A stretch of DNA of 14,194 nt from JACCQS01 sp050999295 (GTDB lineage Bacteria; Actinomycetota; Actinomycetes; Mycobacteriales; Geodermatophilaceae). Location: assembly GCA_050999295.1 (NCBI GenBank), contig JBPCPI010000107.1, positions 1-14,194 of the forward strand, written 5' to 3'. The notes beneath the pieces were generated by a model. It ran no database searches and was not told the DNA's origin. It was given only the letters and a program-made list of their open reading frames with translations. This document shows, piece after piece, positions 1 to 5,670 of the stretch. Position numbers and translations under genes: made by a program. Within the stretch, counting starts at the first letter, position 1, and each line of letters opens with the position of its first letter.

Positions 1-98
1 GCCGCCGCCCGAGCTGCCGCCACCCGAGCTGCCGCCACCCGAGCTGCCGCCGCCCGAGCTGCCGCCGCCCGAGCCTCCGCCACCCGAGCCTCCGGCAC
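1..98. repeat. 15-bp tandem repeats encoding Gly/Ser tail
   Basis: Near-perfect 15-bp units (plus-strand form GCCGCCRCCCGAGCT) repeat from base 1 and decay towards base 98. They encode the GGGSS units of the WXG100 protein's tail. Differences are mostly at third positions, consistent with an expanding coding minisatellite. The array continues beyond the window edge. Confidence 0.85.
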
Positions 99-432
99 TG
101 GGTACGTTGACGCCTCCGACCTCCGACGCCTGCTGCTTGTCCGCGTCCAGAGAGCCTTCGACCGATGTGCGGATGTTCTGACCGGTCTCGACCACCCTCT
201 TGATGGTCTTTTGTCCGATGTCTTTGAACTCGCCGGCCTTGCCTTCCTCGTAGAAGGAACTCCTGAAATTGCTGCCCTGCGGATCGCCTCCCCATGTGCC
301 GTCGTTGAGCAAACCGGTGATCTGCCCGTTCAGCTCGTTCCAGCGGGACTGGAGGCTGGTGGAGGCCTGCTCCCACTTGCCCAATCCGTTCGACACCTCT
401 TGGGGGTCAAGATCTACGCTATCCTCGGCCAC
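1..432 (-). CDS. WXG100-family protein with Gly/Ser tail (partial, continues beyond base 1)
   Basis: Reading from a GTG at 432, the first ~110 residues form a WXG100-like helical hairpin with WGG at residues 47-49, followed by a Gly/Ser tail of about 34 visible residues built from a repeated GGGSS unit. The reading frame is open to base 1, so the C-terminus is missing and more domains may follow. The GTG start lies 4 bases after the stop of the ybaB-like gene, with a GGAAAGGG purine tract upstream, so the two are translationally close and probably co-transcribed. Residues 1-104 align without gaps through WGG with the paralogue at 2784-3155 (both have VD-DPQ near residues 6-11 and WGG at 47-49). 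WXG100 proteins are exported by T7SS, usually as dimers; that this one is a substrate is inferred from family and context. Whether the tail is a linker or the end of the protein cannot be told here. Confidence 0.8.
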   Translation of the reverse strand, partial: MAEDSVDLDPQEVSNGLGKWEQASTSLQSRWNELNGQITGLLNDGTWGGDPQGSNFRSSFYEEGKAGEFKDIGQKTIKRVVETGQNIRTSVEGSLDADKQQASEVGGVNVPSAGGSGGGGSGGGSSGGGSSGGGSSGGGSSGGG

Positions 433-436
433 AAGA

Positions 437-850
437 TCATCCCTTTCCGAGCATCTGGTTGGACATGCGTTCGAGCACGCCTTCTAGGTCGCCGTCCATG
501 TGCTGTTGCATCTCTTCGCGCGGAATGAGTGGCTCGAACACTTCGAGAACGCGTTCCTGAGCCTTCACGCCAGCTGCCTTGATCGTGTCCGTGATCGTGT
601 CGGCCAGCTCCCGTGAGTCGGGTCGCCGATAAATTCTCGGGTCGAGATCCAGCCTGATCAGCTCACCCCGGGCGCCGACGGTCGCCGAGATGAGCCCATC
701 TTGGGACTTCTCGGTGACCTGTACGGCTCGCGCTTGCTCTTGGAGCTTGGGCCCCTCGGTGGTGAGCTTCTGGAATCGGCCCTGGAGTTCTTCGGCGTAC
801 GCCCGCAGGCCGGCCACATCAGCGGATCCAATCCGCCCCGAAGGCTCCAC
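437..850 (-). CDS. YbaB/EbfC-family protein of the ESX locus
   Basis: A 137-residue protein starting at GTG 850, preceded by a strong GAAGGAGG ribosome site. It has an N-terminal coiled helix (about residues 10-45), a central beta segment containing DGLISATVGARGELIRLDLDP, and a C-terminal helix (about residues 80-115). This is the usual layout of YbaB/EbfC proteins, small dimeric proteins that in E. coli bind DNA. In mycobacterial ESX-1 the family member EspL sits in the locus and supports secretion, so a chaperone or regulatory role for the downstream WXG100 protein is plausible but inferred. The gene has its own ECF-type promoter and overlaps nothing; the next gene starts 4 bases after its stop. 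The open frame extends upstream to 1486, but that extension lies antisense to the large protein and is rejected. A fragment of a second copy of its 3' end lies at 3163-3230. Confidence 0.82.
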   Translation of the reverse strand: MEPSGRIGSADVAGLRAYAEELQGRFQKLTTEGPKLQEQARAVQVTEKSQDGLISATVGARGELIRLDLDPRIYRRPDSRELADTITDTIKAAGVKAQERVLEVFEPLIPREEMQQHMDGDLEGVLERMSNQMLGKG

Positions 851-870
851 CGCGCTCCTCCTTCGCTGCC

Positions 871-914
871 CCGAACGTTCTAGATTGAGACGAGGATACT
901 GAACGTGCGGTTCC
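871..914. repeat. 44-bp direct repeat, copy 1 (promoter block)
   Basis: Bases 871-906 match 3237-3272 with one mismatch, and the match continues to 914/3280 with two more. The block spans the proposed -35, -10 and start region, and includes the 8-bp palindrome GAACGTTC (873-880) and a second GAACGT at 901-906. Confidence 0.9.
889..914 (-). promoter_or_regulatory. ECF-type promoter of ybaB-WXG100 operon (GGAACC-N16-CGTC)
   Basis: On the minus strand GGAACC (909-914) is followed after exactly 16 bases by CGTC (889-892). The motif sits 38 bases upstream of the ybaB GTG, leaving a predicted leader of about 30 bases that includes the GAAGGAGG site. It is part of a 44-bp block repeated upstream of the gene at 2784-3155. 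The motif class (GGAAC / CGTC) is that of group-IV sigma factors. Function is inferred from position and recurrence. Confidence 0.65.
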
Positions 915-1004
915 CCATCACCTCGTCCGGGTGACGTTGATGTCCACCCAACGTGGTACGGGCGCACGCAAAGCCCGCGTCGAAGCCACGACAGAGCGGC
1001 TCGG

Positions 1005-2762
1005 TCAGCGATTCGGAGCCGGGGCTTCCCGTACCGGCGCGATGGCTTCTCCGTAGCCGGGATGCTGCTCTGCCCCCAAGACCCAGCCCTCCCATCCCGG
1101 GGCGATGGCCTCCCAATCTTCTTCGGGATATTGCGCCGGCACCAAGAGCTCGCCGCCCTGCGGGATGACCCCGGTTTGGTCCCCCACCGGGTTGTACGGG
1201 GCGCCAACGTCGGACAGGCGCTCGGCGAGCCCGTCGGGGAGCTGTTGAACAAGCCCCTCCGGAAGCCGCTGCGCGAACCCGTCGGGAACCCGCTCGGCAA
1301 CTCGCTCGCGGATTTGCTCGGCCAACCCGTCGGGAATGCGCCCGCCCGGACCTTCGGTTGCCTGCTGGTCAGAGCCGGGTGCGGGCGCCTGCTCGACAGG
1401 GCCGGGTGCGGGCGCCTGCTGCGCAACAGGGCCGGGCGCGGGCGCCTGCTGCGCAACGCCCCCGTCGGACTCGGAGGACAGGCCACTCACCCGGTCTTCG
1501 GTGGCACTGTCTGGCTGTGCAGCGACTTCGGTCCCGTACTGCGGGCTATCCGGGACTGTTCCTCCGGGGCGCCCCCCGTTGGCCAACTGGTCCGGAGCCG
1601 GACCTGCCGCGACCGGGGCGCCCTCGGTGACGTACACCGGCGCCACGACTGCGCCGAGCTCCGGGACGGCTGCGGCGCCGAGTTCAACCTTGTCCGGGGC
1701 CAACTCGCCCACCACCTCGCCGCTCCCGGGGACGAACTCGGCGACCATTTCGCCTTCCGCGACGCCCACGGCTTCGCCGCTCCCGGGGACGAACTCGCCC
1801 ACCACCTCGCCGCTCCCGGGGACGAGTTCGGCGACCACTTCGCCTTCCGCGACGCCCACGGCTTCGCCGCTCCCGGGGACGAACTCGGCGACCACTTCGC
1901 CTTCCGCGACGAACTCGGCCATGTACTCGCCGCGCTTGCCTTTCCCCCGGCCACCGGGAGCCGCCGGAGCACTGCCACCGGACCCACCGCCACCGGGAGC
2001 CGCCGGAGCACCGCCACCGGACCCACCGCCAGAACCACCGCCAGAACCACCGCCGGATCCGCCGCCCGAACCGGAACCGGAACCGCCCGAACCGGAACCG
2101 CCCGAACCGGAACCGCCCGAACCGCCACCGGAACCACCGCCGGATCCGGCACCGATTTTCTCAACGGGCTTCAGGTCGAGTTCACCGCCGGCCTTCTGGA
2201 CCAGCTGGGACGTGAGTTCTTTGACCCTCTCCCGCAGCGTTGACGTGATGCCGGCGGCGGCCATGTCCGACACGATGTCGTCGACGCCTCCGCGCTTCCA
2301 GGCTGCCATTTCCGCGGTGAACAGCTCGTTCGCGGCGGTGACGAATGCGTCGTTGATCTCGATCTTCGTCGTTCGGACGTCTTCAGAGAATGTGTACAAC
2401 CCCGCGGCGAGGGCGCCGGCGTTCTCGGACTGCGCCGGGCCGATCGAGCCGAATAACTTTGTGCTGTTCTCGTCGAACTTCTCGGCGGCCGGAGCATCCC
2501 AGCCCGCCCGGATGGTATGCGCGGCGGCACCGGTCTCAGTGGTGGCCTCGTTCAGCACGCCTTCCAGGTCGGTATACAGCGCCCCCATGAACCAGAGCTG
2601 GGTCTCGCTGGCCTCGGGCCAGGACCCGGAGACGGCGCCGACCAGTATGTCGGCCCAACCCGGAAAATCGGCCGACTCCCAGGCGCGCTCGGTGTCTCCC
2701 GCCAGTATCCCAAGCCCCGGCATCCCGAGGCCCGGCATCCCGAGCCCTAGCATCCCACCCAT
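1005..2762 (-). CDS. large WXG100-like ESX substrate with Gly/Ser, Val/Glu and Pro/Gln repeat regions
   Basis: A 585-residue protein. Residues 1-20 contain MPGLG repeats. Residues ~20-200 are a helical, PPE/WXG100-like domain with a W88-x-x-P-x-A motif (GWDAPAAEKF). Residues ~204-275 are Gly/Ser-rich with two APAAPGG blocks. Residues 293-352 hold two tandem 30-residue Val/Glu/Gly units built around FVPGSGE. Residues ~440-470 carry APAPG repeats, and residues ~473-519 carry octamers of the type PDGLAERL. No enzymatic or toxin domain is recognisable at the C-terminus, and no transmembrane segment is seen. The ATG at 2762 follows GAGGGA by about 14 bases and lies 21 bases after the stop of the WXG100 gene, so the two share an operon. 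Its role as an exported, perhaps wall-spanning or adhesive, substrate is inferred. The start could also be slightly internal. Confidence 0.8.
   Translation of the reverse strand: MGGMLGLGMPGLGMPGLGILAGDTERAWESADFPGWADILVGAVSGSWPEASETQLWFMGALYTDLEGVLNEATTETGAAAHTIRAGWDAPAAEKFDENSTKLFGSIGPAQSENAGALAAGLYTFSEDVRTTKIEINDAFVTAANELFTAEMAAWKRGGVDDIVSDMAAAGITSTLRERVKELTSQLVQKAGGELDLKPVEKIGAGSGGGSGGGSGGSGSGGSGSGGSGSGSGGGSGGGSGGGSGGGSGGGAPAAPGGGGSGGSAPAAPGGRGKGKRGEYMAEFVAEGEVVAEFVPGSGEAVGVAEGEVVAELVPGSGEVVGEFVPGSGEAVGVAEGEMVAEFVPGSGEVVGELAPDKVELGAAAVPELGAVVAPVYVTEGAPVAAGPAPDQLANGGRPGGTVPDSPQYGTEVAAQPDSATEDRVSGLSSESDGGVAQQAPAPGPVAQQAPAPGPVEQAPAPGSDQQATEGPGGRIPDGLAEQIRERVAERVPDGFAQRLPEGLVQQLPDGLAERLSDVGAPYNPVGDQTGVIPQGGELLVPAQYPEEDWEAIAPGWEGWVLGAEQHPGYGEAIAPVREAPAPNR
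1208..1345 (-). repeat. octapeptide amphipathic repeats within the large protein
   Basis: The coding DNA repeats with roughly 24-bp periodicity, giving PDGLAEQI, PDGFAQRL, PEGLVQQL and PDGLAERL (protein residues ~473-519). Pro-Asp/Glu-Gly turns alternate with short amphipathic stretches. Confidence 0.75.
1707..1886 (-). repeat. two tandem 90-bp units (30 residues each)
   Basis: Units 1797-1886 and 1707-1796 are nearly identical and encode residues 293-322 and 323-352. Each holds two VPGSGE blocks separated by VAEGE. A partial unit lies just upstream in the coding direction (residues 281-292). Confidence 0.85.
1940..2153 (-). repeat. Gly/Ser low-complexity coding repeat
   Basis: Simple GGTTCC/GGCGGT-type repeats, including several 15-bp GSGSGG units and a repeated GAPAAPGG block, encode residues ~204-275 of the large protein. 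This is probably a flexible linker. Confidence 0.85.
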
Positions 2763-2783
2763 GTCACACCCAACATCCCTCGT

Positions 2784-3155
2784 CTAAAGCTCTGAAATTG
2801 GTTTGAGTCTGGGGAATTTGCCCAGGGGGGTGTCGAAGACGGTCCCCATCTTGGCGGCCTGCTCGTCGTCCGACGCGAGCGATTCGTCGACGATGCCGCG
2901 GACCTTCTGGCCGGTGTTCTGCACGGCCTTCACGAACTCGTCGCCGTCGTCCTTGAACTTCTCGGCTCCCGGCTCGTACTTACCGCGGAACTTGGTTCCC
3001 GCGGCATCACCGCCCCAGGGCGACCCCCCGGCCCGCTCGGTGATCTCCCCGAACTTCTTGCGCCACTCGTTCTCCAGCTTTTCGGTTGCCGGATCCCATT
3101 TTCGCAGGCCGTCGGCCACCTGCTGAGGATCGATGTCGACATGGTCGGTCGCCAT
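2784..3155 (-). CDS. WXG100-family protein, first gene of the left substrate operon
   Basis: A 123-residue protein with a WXG100-type helical hairpin: W20 in helix 1, the turn PWGG with WGG at residues 47-49, helix 2 to ~103, then a short non-repetitive tail. It is paralogous to the protein at 1-432, with the same spacing of VD-DPQ and WGG. ATG 3155 was chosen because it is preceded by GGAAGGGG and because the alignment with the paralogue begins there. The frame stays open to a GTG at 3233, but that extension is the frame-shifted remnant of a ybaB gene. The promoter lies at 3255-3280. It is probably secreted, perhaps as partner or carrier for the large protein 21 bases downstream; the pairing is inferred. 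Confidence 0.82.
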   Translation of the reverse strand: MATDHVDIDPQQVADGLRKWDPATEKLENEWRKKFGEITERAGGSPWGGDAAGTKFRGKYEPGAEKFKDDGDEFVKAVQNTGQKVRGIVDESLASDDEQAAKMGTVFDTPLGKFPRLKPISEL

Positions 3156-3162
3156 GATCAGA

Positions 3163-3230
3163 TCATCCCCTTCCGAGCCTCTGGGCAGCCATGCGTTCCA
3201 GGGGCCCGCTGGGTCGCCGTCCATGTCCTG
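3163..3230 (-). pseudogene. remnant of a second ybaB 3' end
   Basis: Between promoter copy 2 and the WXG100 gene, the minus strand aligns with the last ~70 bases of ybaB (437-510). In the ybaB frame it still ends ERMAAQRLGRG then TGA, against ERMSNQMLGKG then TGA in the intact gene. There is a single-base shift near the middle, and everything upstream of the last ~24 codons is gone. This shows the WXG100 gene once had a complete ybaB in front of it. Confidence 0.7.
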
Positions 3231-3236
3231 CACTGC

Positions 3237-3280
3237 CCGAACGTTCTAGGTTGAGACGAGGATACTGAACGTCAGGTTCC
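3237..3280. repeat. 44-bp direct repeat, copy 2 (promoter block)
   Basis: Matches 871-914 at 41 of 44 positions and contains the same GAACGTTC palindrome (3239-3246) downstream of the proposed start point. It lies upstream of the WXG100 gene at 2784-3155. Confidence 0.9.
3255..3280 (-). promoter_or_regulatory. ECF-type promoter of WXG100 / large-substrate operon
   Basis: On the minus strand GGAACC (3275-3280) is followed after 16 bases by CGTC (3255-3258). It would drive the WXG100 gene and the 585-residue gene. It is arranged back to back with the proposed mycP promoter, 45 bases away. Confidence 0.65.
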
Positions 3281-3325
3281 ATGATCCTGCCGCGTTGTGC
3301 AGTGTCATGTCGAGGGCACGGCAGG

Positions 3326-3351
3326 AGAACCGACTGTCACCTCAATGCGTG
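3326..3351 (+). promoter_or_regulatory. ECF-like promoter of mycP (AGAACC-N16-CGTG)
   Basis: AGAACC (3326-3331) is followed after 16 bases by CGTG (3348-3351), one base off at each end from the motif found at four other places in the window. A start near 3358 would give a ~25-base leader to the GTG at 3383, which fits that start better than the ATG at 3368. Confidence 0.5.
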
Positions 3352-3382
3352 TCGGACCGTCGAGTAGATGTGGGAGTGGCGC

Positions 3383-4714
3383 GTGCGTAGTGCGTGGGTT
3401 CTGGTCACCGTCATTCTCGTGGCAATCGGGCTGGCGGTCGTACCCGTTGACGACGCCTGGGCAGTGGACCCGTCCTGCGAAAACCAAGCCGCCCCGCTAC
3501 CGCCGATCGAGGCGCTGCCGTGGGCACAGCAGATGTACGACCCGGAAAACAAGCTCGAGCCGTTCAGTACCGGCGCTGGGGTAACGGTCGCCGTCCTCGA
3601 CTCCGGCGTCGATCCCAGCCACCAGCAGCTGCAGGGCAAGGTGCTGCCCGGGATTGGCCTCGTCCCCGGTCTGCCGCCGGTCGGCAATATCGACTGCTTA
3701 CCGCACGGTACGGCGGTGGCCAGCATCATTGCCGCACGATCGGTCGATGGAGTCGGCTTTGCCGGCCTAGCACCCGGGGCGACGATCCTTCCGGTGCGGG
3801 TCAGCGACAAGAAGCACACCAACCCCCAAGATGACTTCCTAGCACCGTCCGTGCTTGCTCAGGGCATCAACTACGCCGTCGCCAACGGGGCACATGTCGT
3901 CGCGCTCTCTGCAGTCAGCTACCTCGACGATCCCGCGCTTAAGGCGGCGGTCGACGGCGCCCTGGCTGCGGGCGTGGTAATCGTGGCGGCGGTCGGCGAT
4001 GGTCATGACGAGCGGAGGGACGGGTTGGGGCTCACGCCGTTCATCGCCTATCCAGCCGTCTACGACGGCGTGATCGGAGTGGGGGCGGTAGGCGAGGACG
4101 GCGCTCGCGCACCAACCTCGGCGATCGGGTGGTACCTAGACCTCGTCGCTCCCGGGCTGAACGTCACCGCTGCATCTTTCGGCGGTCACGACAGCTTCAA
4201 CGGCACCGGCATGGCGGTCGGCTTCGTCGCGGCCGCAGCAGCGCTCATGCTCGGCCAACGCGGATCGGACCTGCCTGGCCTGAGCGGGCCCCAGCGGGTC
4301 AGCGTGCTGACCGCACGCTTACTGGGATCGGCCGATGGCACCATCGGCGGGGCCCCGAGCCTGGCCTATGGCTACGGCCTGGTCGACCCGTATCGGGCGA
4401 TGACCGAGGCGACCGTCGGTGGTACCCCACGGGCGCTCGAGGGCCGCCAGCCGCCGCCAAGGGACCAGGCGGCGGAGCGGTTGGCCGCCGCCCGCGCCGA
4501 GGCCGAAGGCTCGGCGCTCCGCAGCGCTCTGGTGCTTGCCGGGCTTGTCCTGGTCGTCCTCGCGGCCGCTTTTGCGATTCCCCGTGCGCGCCGACGGAGA
4601 TGGCGGCCGGGTCGGGATCGTGAGGTCCAGCCGGAGCGCGAGGACAAGCGTCCGGAGTTCCTCCCTGGCGAGATGCTCTTCCGCAGCCCGCCGGACAGGG
4701 TCGGCCAGGACTGA
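3383..4714 (+). CDS. mycP: mycosin-like subtilase, predicted catalytically inactive
   Basis: Membrane-anchored S8-family mycosin of the T7SS, about 443 residues. Residues 1-27 are a signal peptide ending DDAWA; the subtilase domain spans ~60-345; a charged linker is followed by a transmembrane helix (~378-400) and a basic cytosolic tail. The catalytic Asp73 (AVLDSG) and His108 (PHGTAVAS) are present. The nucleophile motif normally GTSxA reads GTGMA, so Gly276 (codon 4208-4210) replaces serine, and the oxyanion-hole motif normally AAGN reads AVGD, so Asp206 replaces asparagine. Two cysteines (31, 105) could form a disulfide. In mycobacteria, mycosins stabilise the ESX membrane complex independently of proteolysis, so a structural role is plausible. 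GTG 3383 has GGGAG six bases upstream; ATG 3368 is an alternative adding five residues. The gene converges on esxA. Confidence 0.88.
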   Translation: MRSAWVLVTVILVAIGLAVVPVDDAWAVDPSCENQAAPLPPIEALPWAQQMYDPENKLEPFSTGAGVTVAVLDSGVDPSHQQLQGKVLPGIGLVPGLPPVGNIDCLPHGTAVASIIAARSVDGVGFAGLAPGATILPVRVSDKKHTNPQDDFLAPSVLAQGINYAVANGAHVVALSAVSYLDDPALKAAVDGALAAGVVIVAAVGDGHDERRDGLGLTPFIAYPAVYDGVIGVGAVGEDGARAPTSAIGWYLDLVAPGLNVTAASFGGHDSFNGTGMAVGFVAAAAALMLGQRGSDLPGLSGPQRVSVLTARLLGSADGTIGGAPSLAYGYGLVDPYRAMTEATVGGTPRALEGRQPPPRDQAAERLAAARAEAEGSALRSALVLAGLVLVVLAAAFAIPRARRRRWRPGRDREVQPEREDKRPEFLPGEMLFRSPPDRVGQD

Positions 4715-4730
4715 TCGGTCGGACACAGCA

Positions 4731-4758
4731 GTGGGACCGCCCTTTCGGACGGCCCCAC
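4731..4758 (-). terminator. hairpin between convergent mycP and esxA
   Basis: Two 12-base arms around a 4-base loop. Read on the minus strand, the stem is fully paired with two G-U wobbles and closes on a GAAA (GNRA) loop; on the plus strand the same positions become A-C mismatches. The hairpin is therefore better formed in RNA reading leftwards from esxBA, 36 bases past the esxA stop, though it may also slow mycP transcripts. There is no clear U-tract, as is common in actinomycetes. Confidence 0.6.
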
Positions 4759-4793
4759 GGCTGGTGATGCGATGTTGCGATTGGCCTGTTGAG

Positions 4794-5099
4794 CTACGCC
4801 CCCGCCATCCTGCCCGCGTTCTCCTTCTCTTTGGCAGAGGAGATATCGGCCGAGGTGTTCAGACTCGCCTTGAACTTTTCCAGGGCCATGACGATGTCGT
4901 TCGCCGCCCCGGTCCACTTCTGCTGGCGCGCCTGGTAGGCGGCTTGGGACTCAGAATCGTCCCAGCGGCTCAGGAGCGCGCTCGTTTCGCTGTTGATACC
5001 GTCGAGCTCGCCCTGGATGCTGCCGATCGCGGTTTGGACGAACCCGGCGGCCTCGGCCTGACCGTTCCAGCTGACTCTGTAGAGATCTCCGTCATTCAT
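4794..5099 (-). CDS. esxA: ESAT-6-like WXG100 protein (EsxA-type)
   Basis: A 101-residue two-helix protein. The turn reads W46-D-D rather than W-x-G, but the following residues (SESQAAYQARQQKW) match the ESAT-6 signature strongly. The length is typical of the family. ATG 5099 follows GGAGGA by 7 bases; an upstream in-frame TTG at 5105 is ignored because it lies between that site and the ATG. It starts 12 bases after the stop of the CFP-10-like gene, so the two form an esxB-esxA pair expected to be exported as a heterodimer by the EccC motor. The loss of the turn glycine is unusual and is partly shared by its partner. The symbol is by analogy, not proven orthology. Confidence 0.85.
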   Translation of the reverse strand: MNDGDLYRVSWNGQAEAAGFVQTAIGSIQGELDGINSETSALLSRWDDSESQAAYQARQQKWTGAANDIVMALEKFKASLNTSADISSAKEKENAGRMAGA

Positions 5100-5111
5100 G
5101 ATCAATTCCTC

Positions 5112-5447
5112 CTAGACCGGCAGTCCGGTAGACAGGCCGACGACTGACTGACCGGCGCTATTGACCTGCTGGGACTGGTCCTCGTCAGCAACTGTGAACT
5201 GCGCCGCGGCCGTGTTGGCGTCGTTGGCGGTCGCCGTCAAAGCCTGGTTCATGACGGCAAGTTCGTCCTGCATCTGCATCTTGACCTGCGCGAACATGGC
5301 CGCGAAGCTCCCCTTTGACTGCAACGCTAGGTTCTGCAGGTTGTTGTCCAGGGTGTTCACGGCACCGGTCATACTCTGCGCCGCGTTGTCGGCTTTCGAG
5401 GCAAATGTCGTGAGTTGCTGCCTGCTTACACCGCTGCCTTCTGGCAA
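5112..5447 (-). CDS. esxB: CFP-10-like WXG100 protein (EsxB-type), TTG start
   Basis: A 111-residue helical hairpin. The W-x-G turn is S44-K-G46, and the C-terminal export signal normally YxxxD/E is F84-T-V-A-D88, followed by a Gln/Ser-rich helix end as in CFP-10. A TTG at 5447 was chosen because GGAGG lies 8 bases upstream and the resulting N-terminus (MPEGSGVSRQQL) resembles other EsxB proteins. Upstream GTG codons (around 5455-5463) overlap or precede that site and are less likely. First gene of the esxBA operon, behind an ECF-type promoter at 5534-5559. Expected to carry the export signal of the heterodimer recognised by the last EccC ATPase domain (family knowledge). The start is the least certain part. 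Confidence 0.82.
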   Translation of the reverse strand: MPEGSGVSRQQLTTFASKADNAAQSMTGAVNTLDNNLQNLALQSKGSFAAMFAQVKMQMQDELAVMNQALTATANDANTAAAQFTVADEDQSQQVNSAGQSVVGLSTGLPV

Positions 5448-5504
5448 AGTCCACACCTCCACTAGTCTTCTGCGCTTGCGCCATAGCGGCGGGTCGCGCT
5501 CTTT

Positions 5505-5534
5505 TCCGGTTCTGTTGTGTCCGGTTCTGTTGTG
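5505..5534. repeat. two tandem 15-bp repeats in the esxBA leader
   Basis: TCCGGTTCTGTTGTG occurs twice head to tail (5505-5519, 5520-5534). On the minus strand the repeat begins at the CGTC element of the proposed promoter and fills the start of the untranslated leader. Confidence 0.9.
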
Positions 5535-5559
5535 ACGGCCGGGCTGGCTCTGCGGTTCC
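5534..5559 (-). promoter_or_regulatory. ECF-type promoter of esxBA
   Basis: On the minus strand GGAACC (5554-5559) is followed after exactly 16 bases by CGTC (5534-5537). It lies in the 223-base gap between eccB and esxB, giving a predicted leader of about 80 bases. The spacer sequence is unrelated to the other copies, so this is an independent occurrence of the motif. Confidence 0.65.
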
Positions 5560-5670
5560 CCGGTTTGCCGATAGACCATATCCATCCAGGCGCCCAAACG
5601 GTAGTCCAGCGCCGGGATGACCCTAGGTTGCGGGTACGGCGGAGGCGAATCGCTGCGTTCAGGTATCGAC

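Noticed and set aside
1..98. CRISPR-like array at the left end
   Set aside because: The 15-bp units are contiguous with no unique spacers and encode a Gly/Ser tail in frame.
851..1486. Upstream extension of the ybaB reading frame to a 349-residue protein
   Set aside because: The extension is Arg/Pro/Ser-rich, lies in another frame of the large-protein gene and crosses the promoter block; the GTG at 850 has a strong ribosome site and starts the family homology.
1062..2787. Long plus-strand open frames (1062-2243 and 1336-2787) with Pro- and Gly-rich translations
   Set aside because: They are antisense to the 585-residue WXG-like gene; the long open frames follow from its GC-rich repeats, their products are low-complexity shadows, and no ribosome site or family match supports them.
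3156..3233. N-terminal extension of the WXG100 protein to a GTG at 3233
   Set aside because: The extra 26 codons are a frame-shifted ybaB remnant; the paralogue and the GGAAGGGG site both point to ATG 3155.
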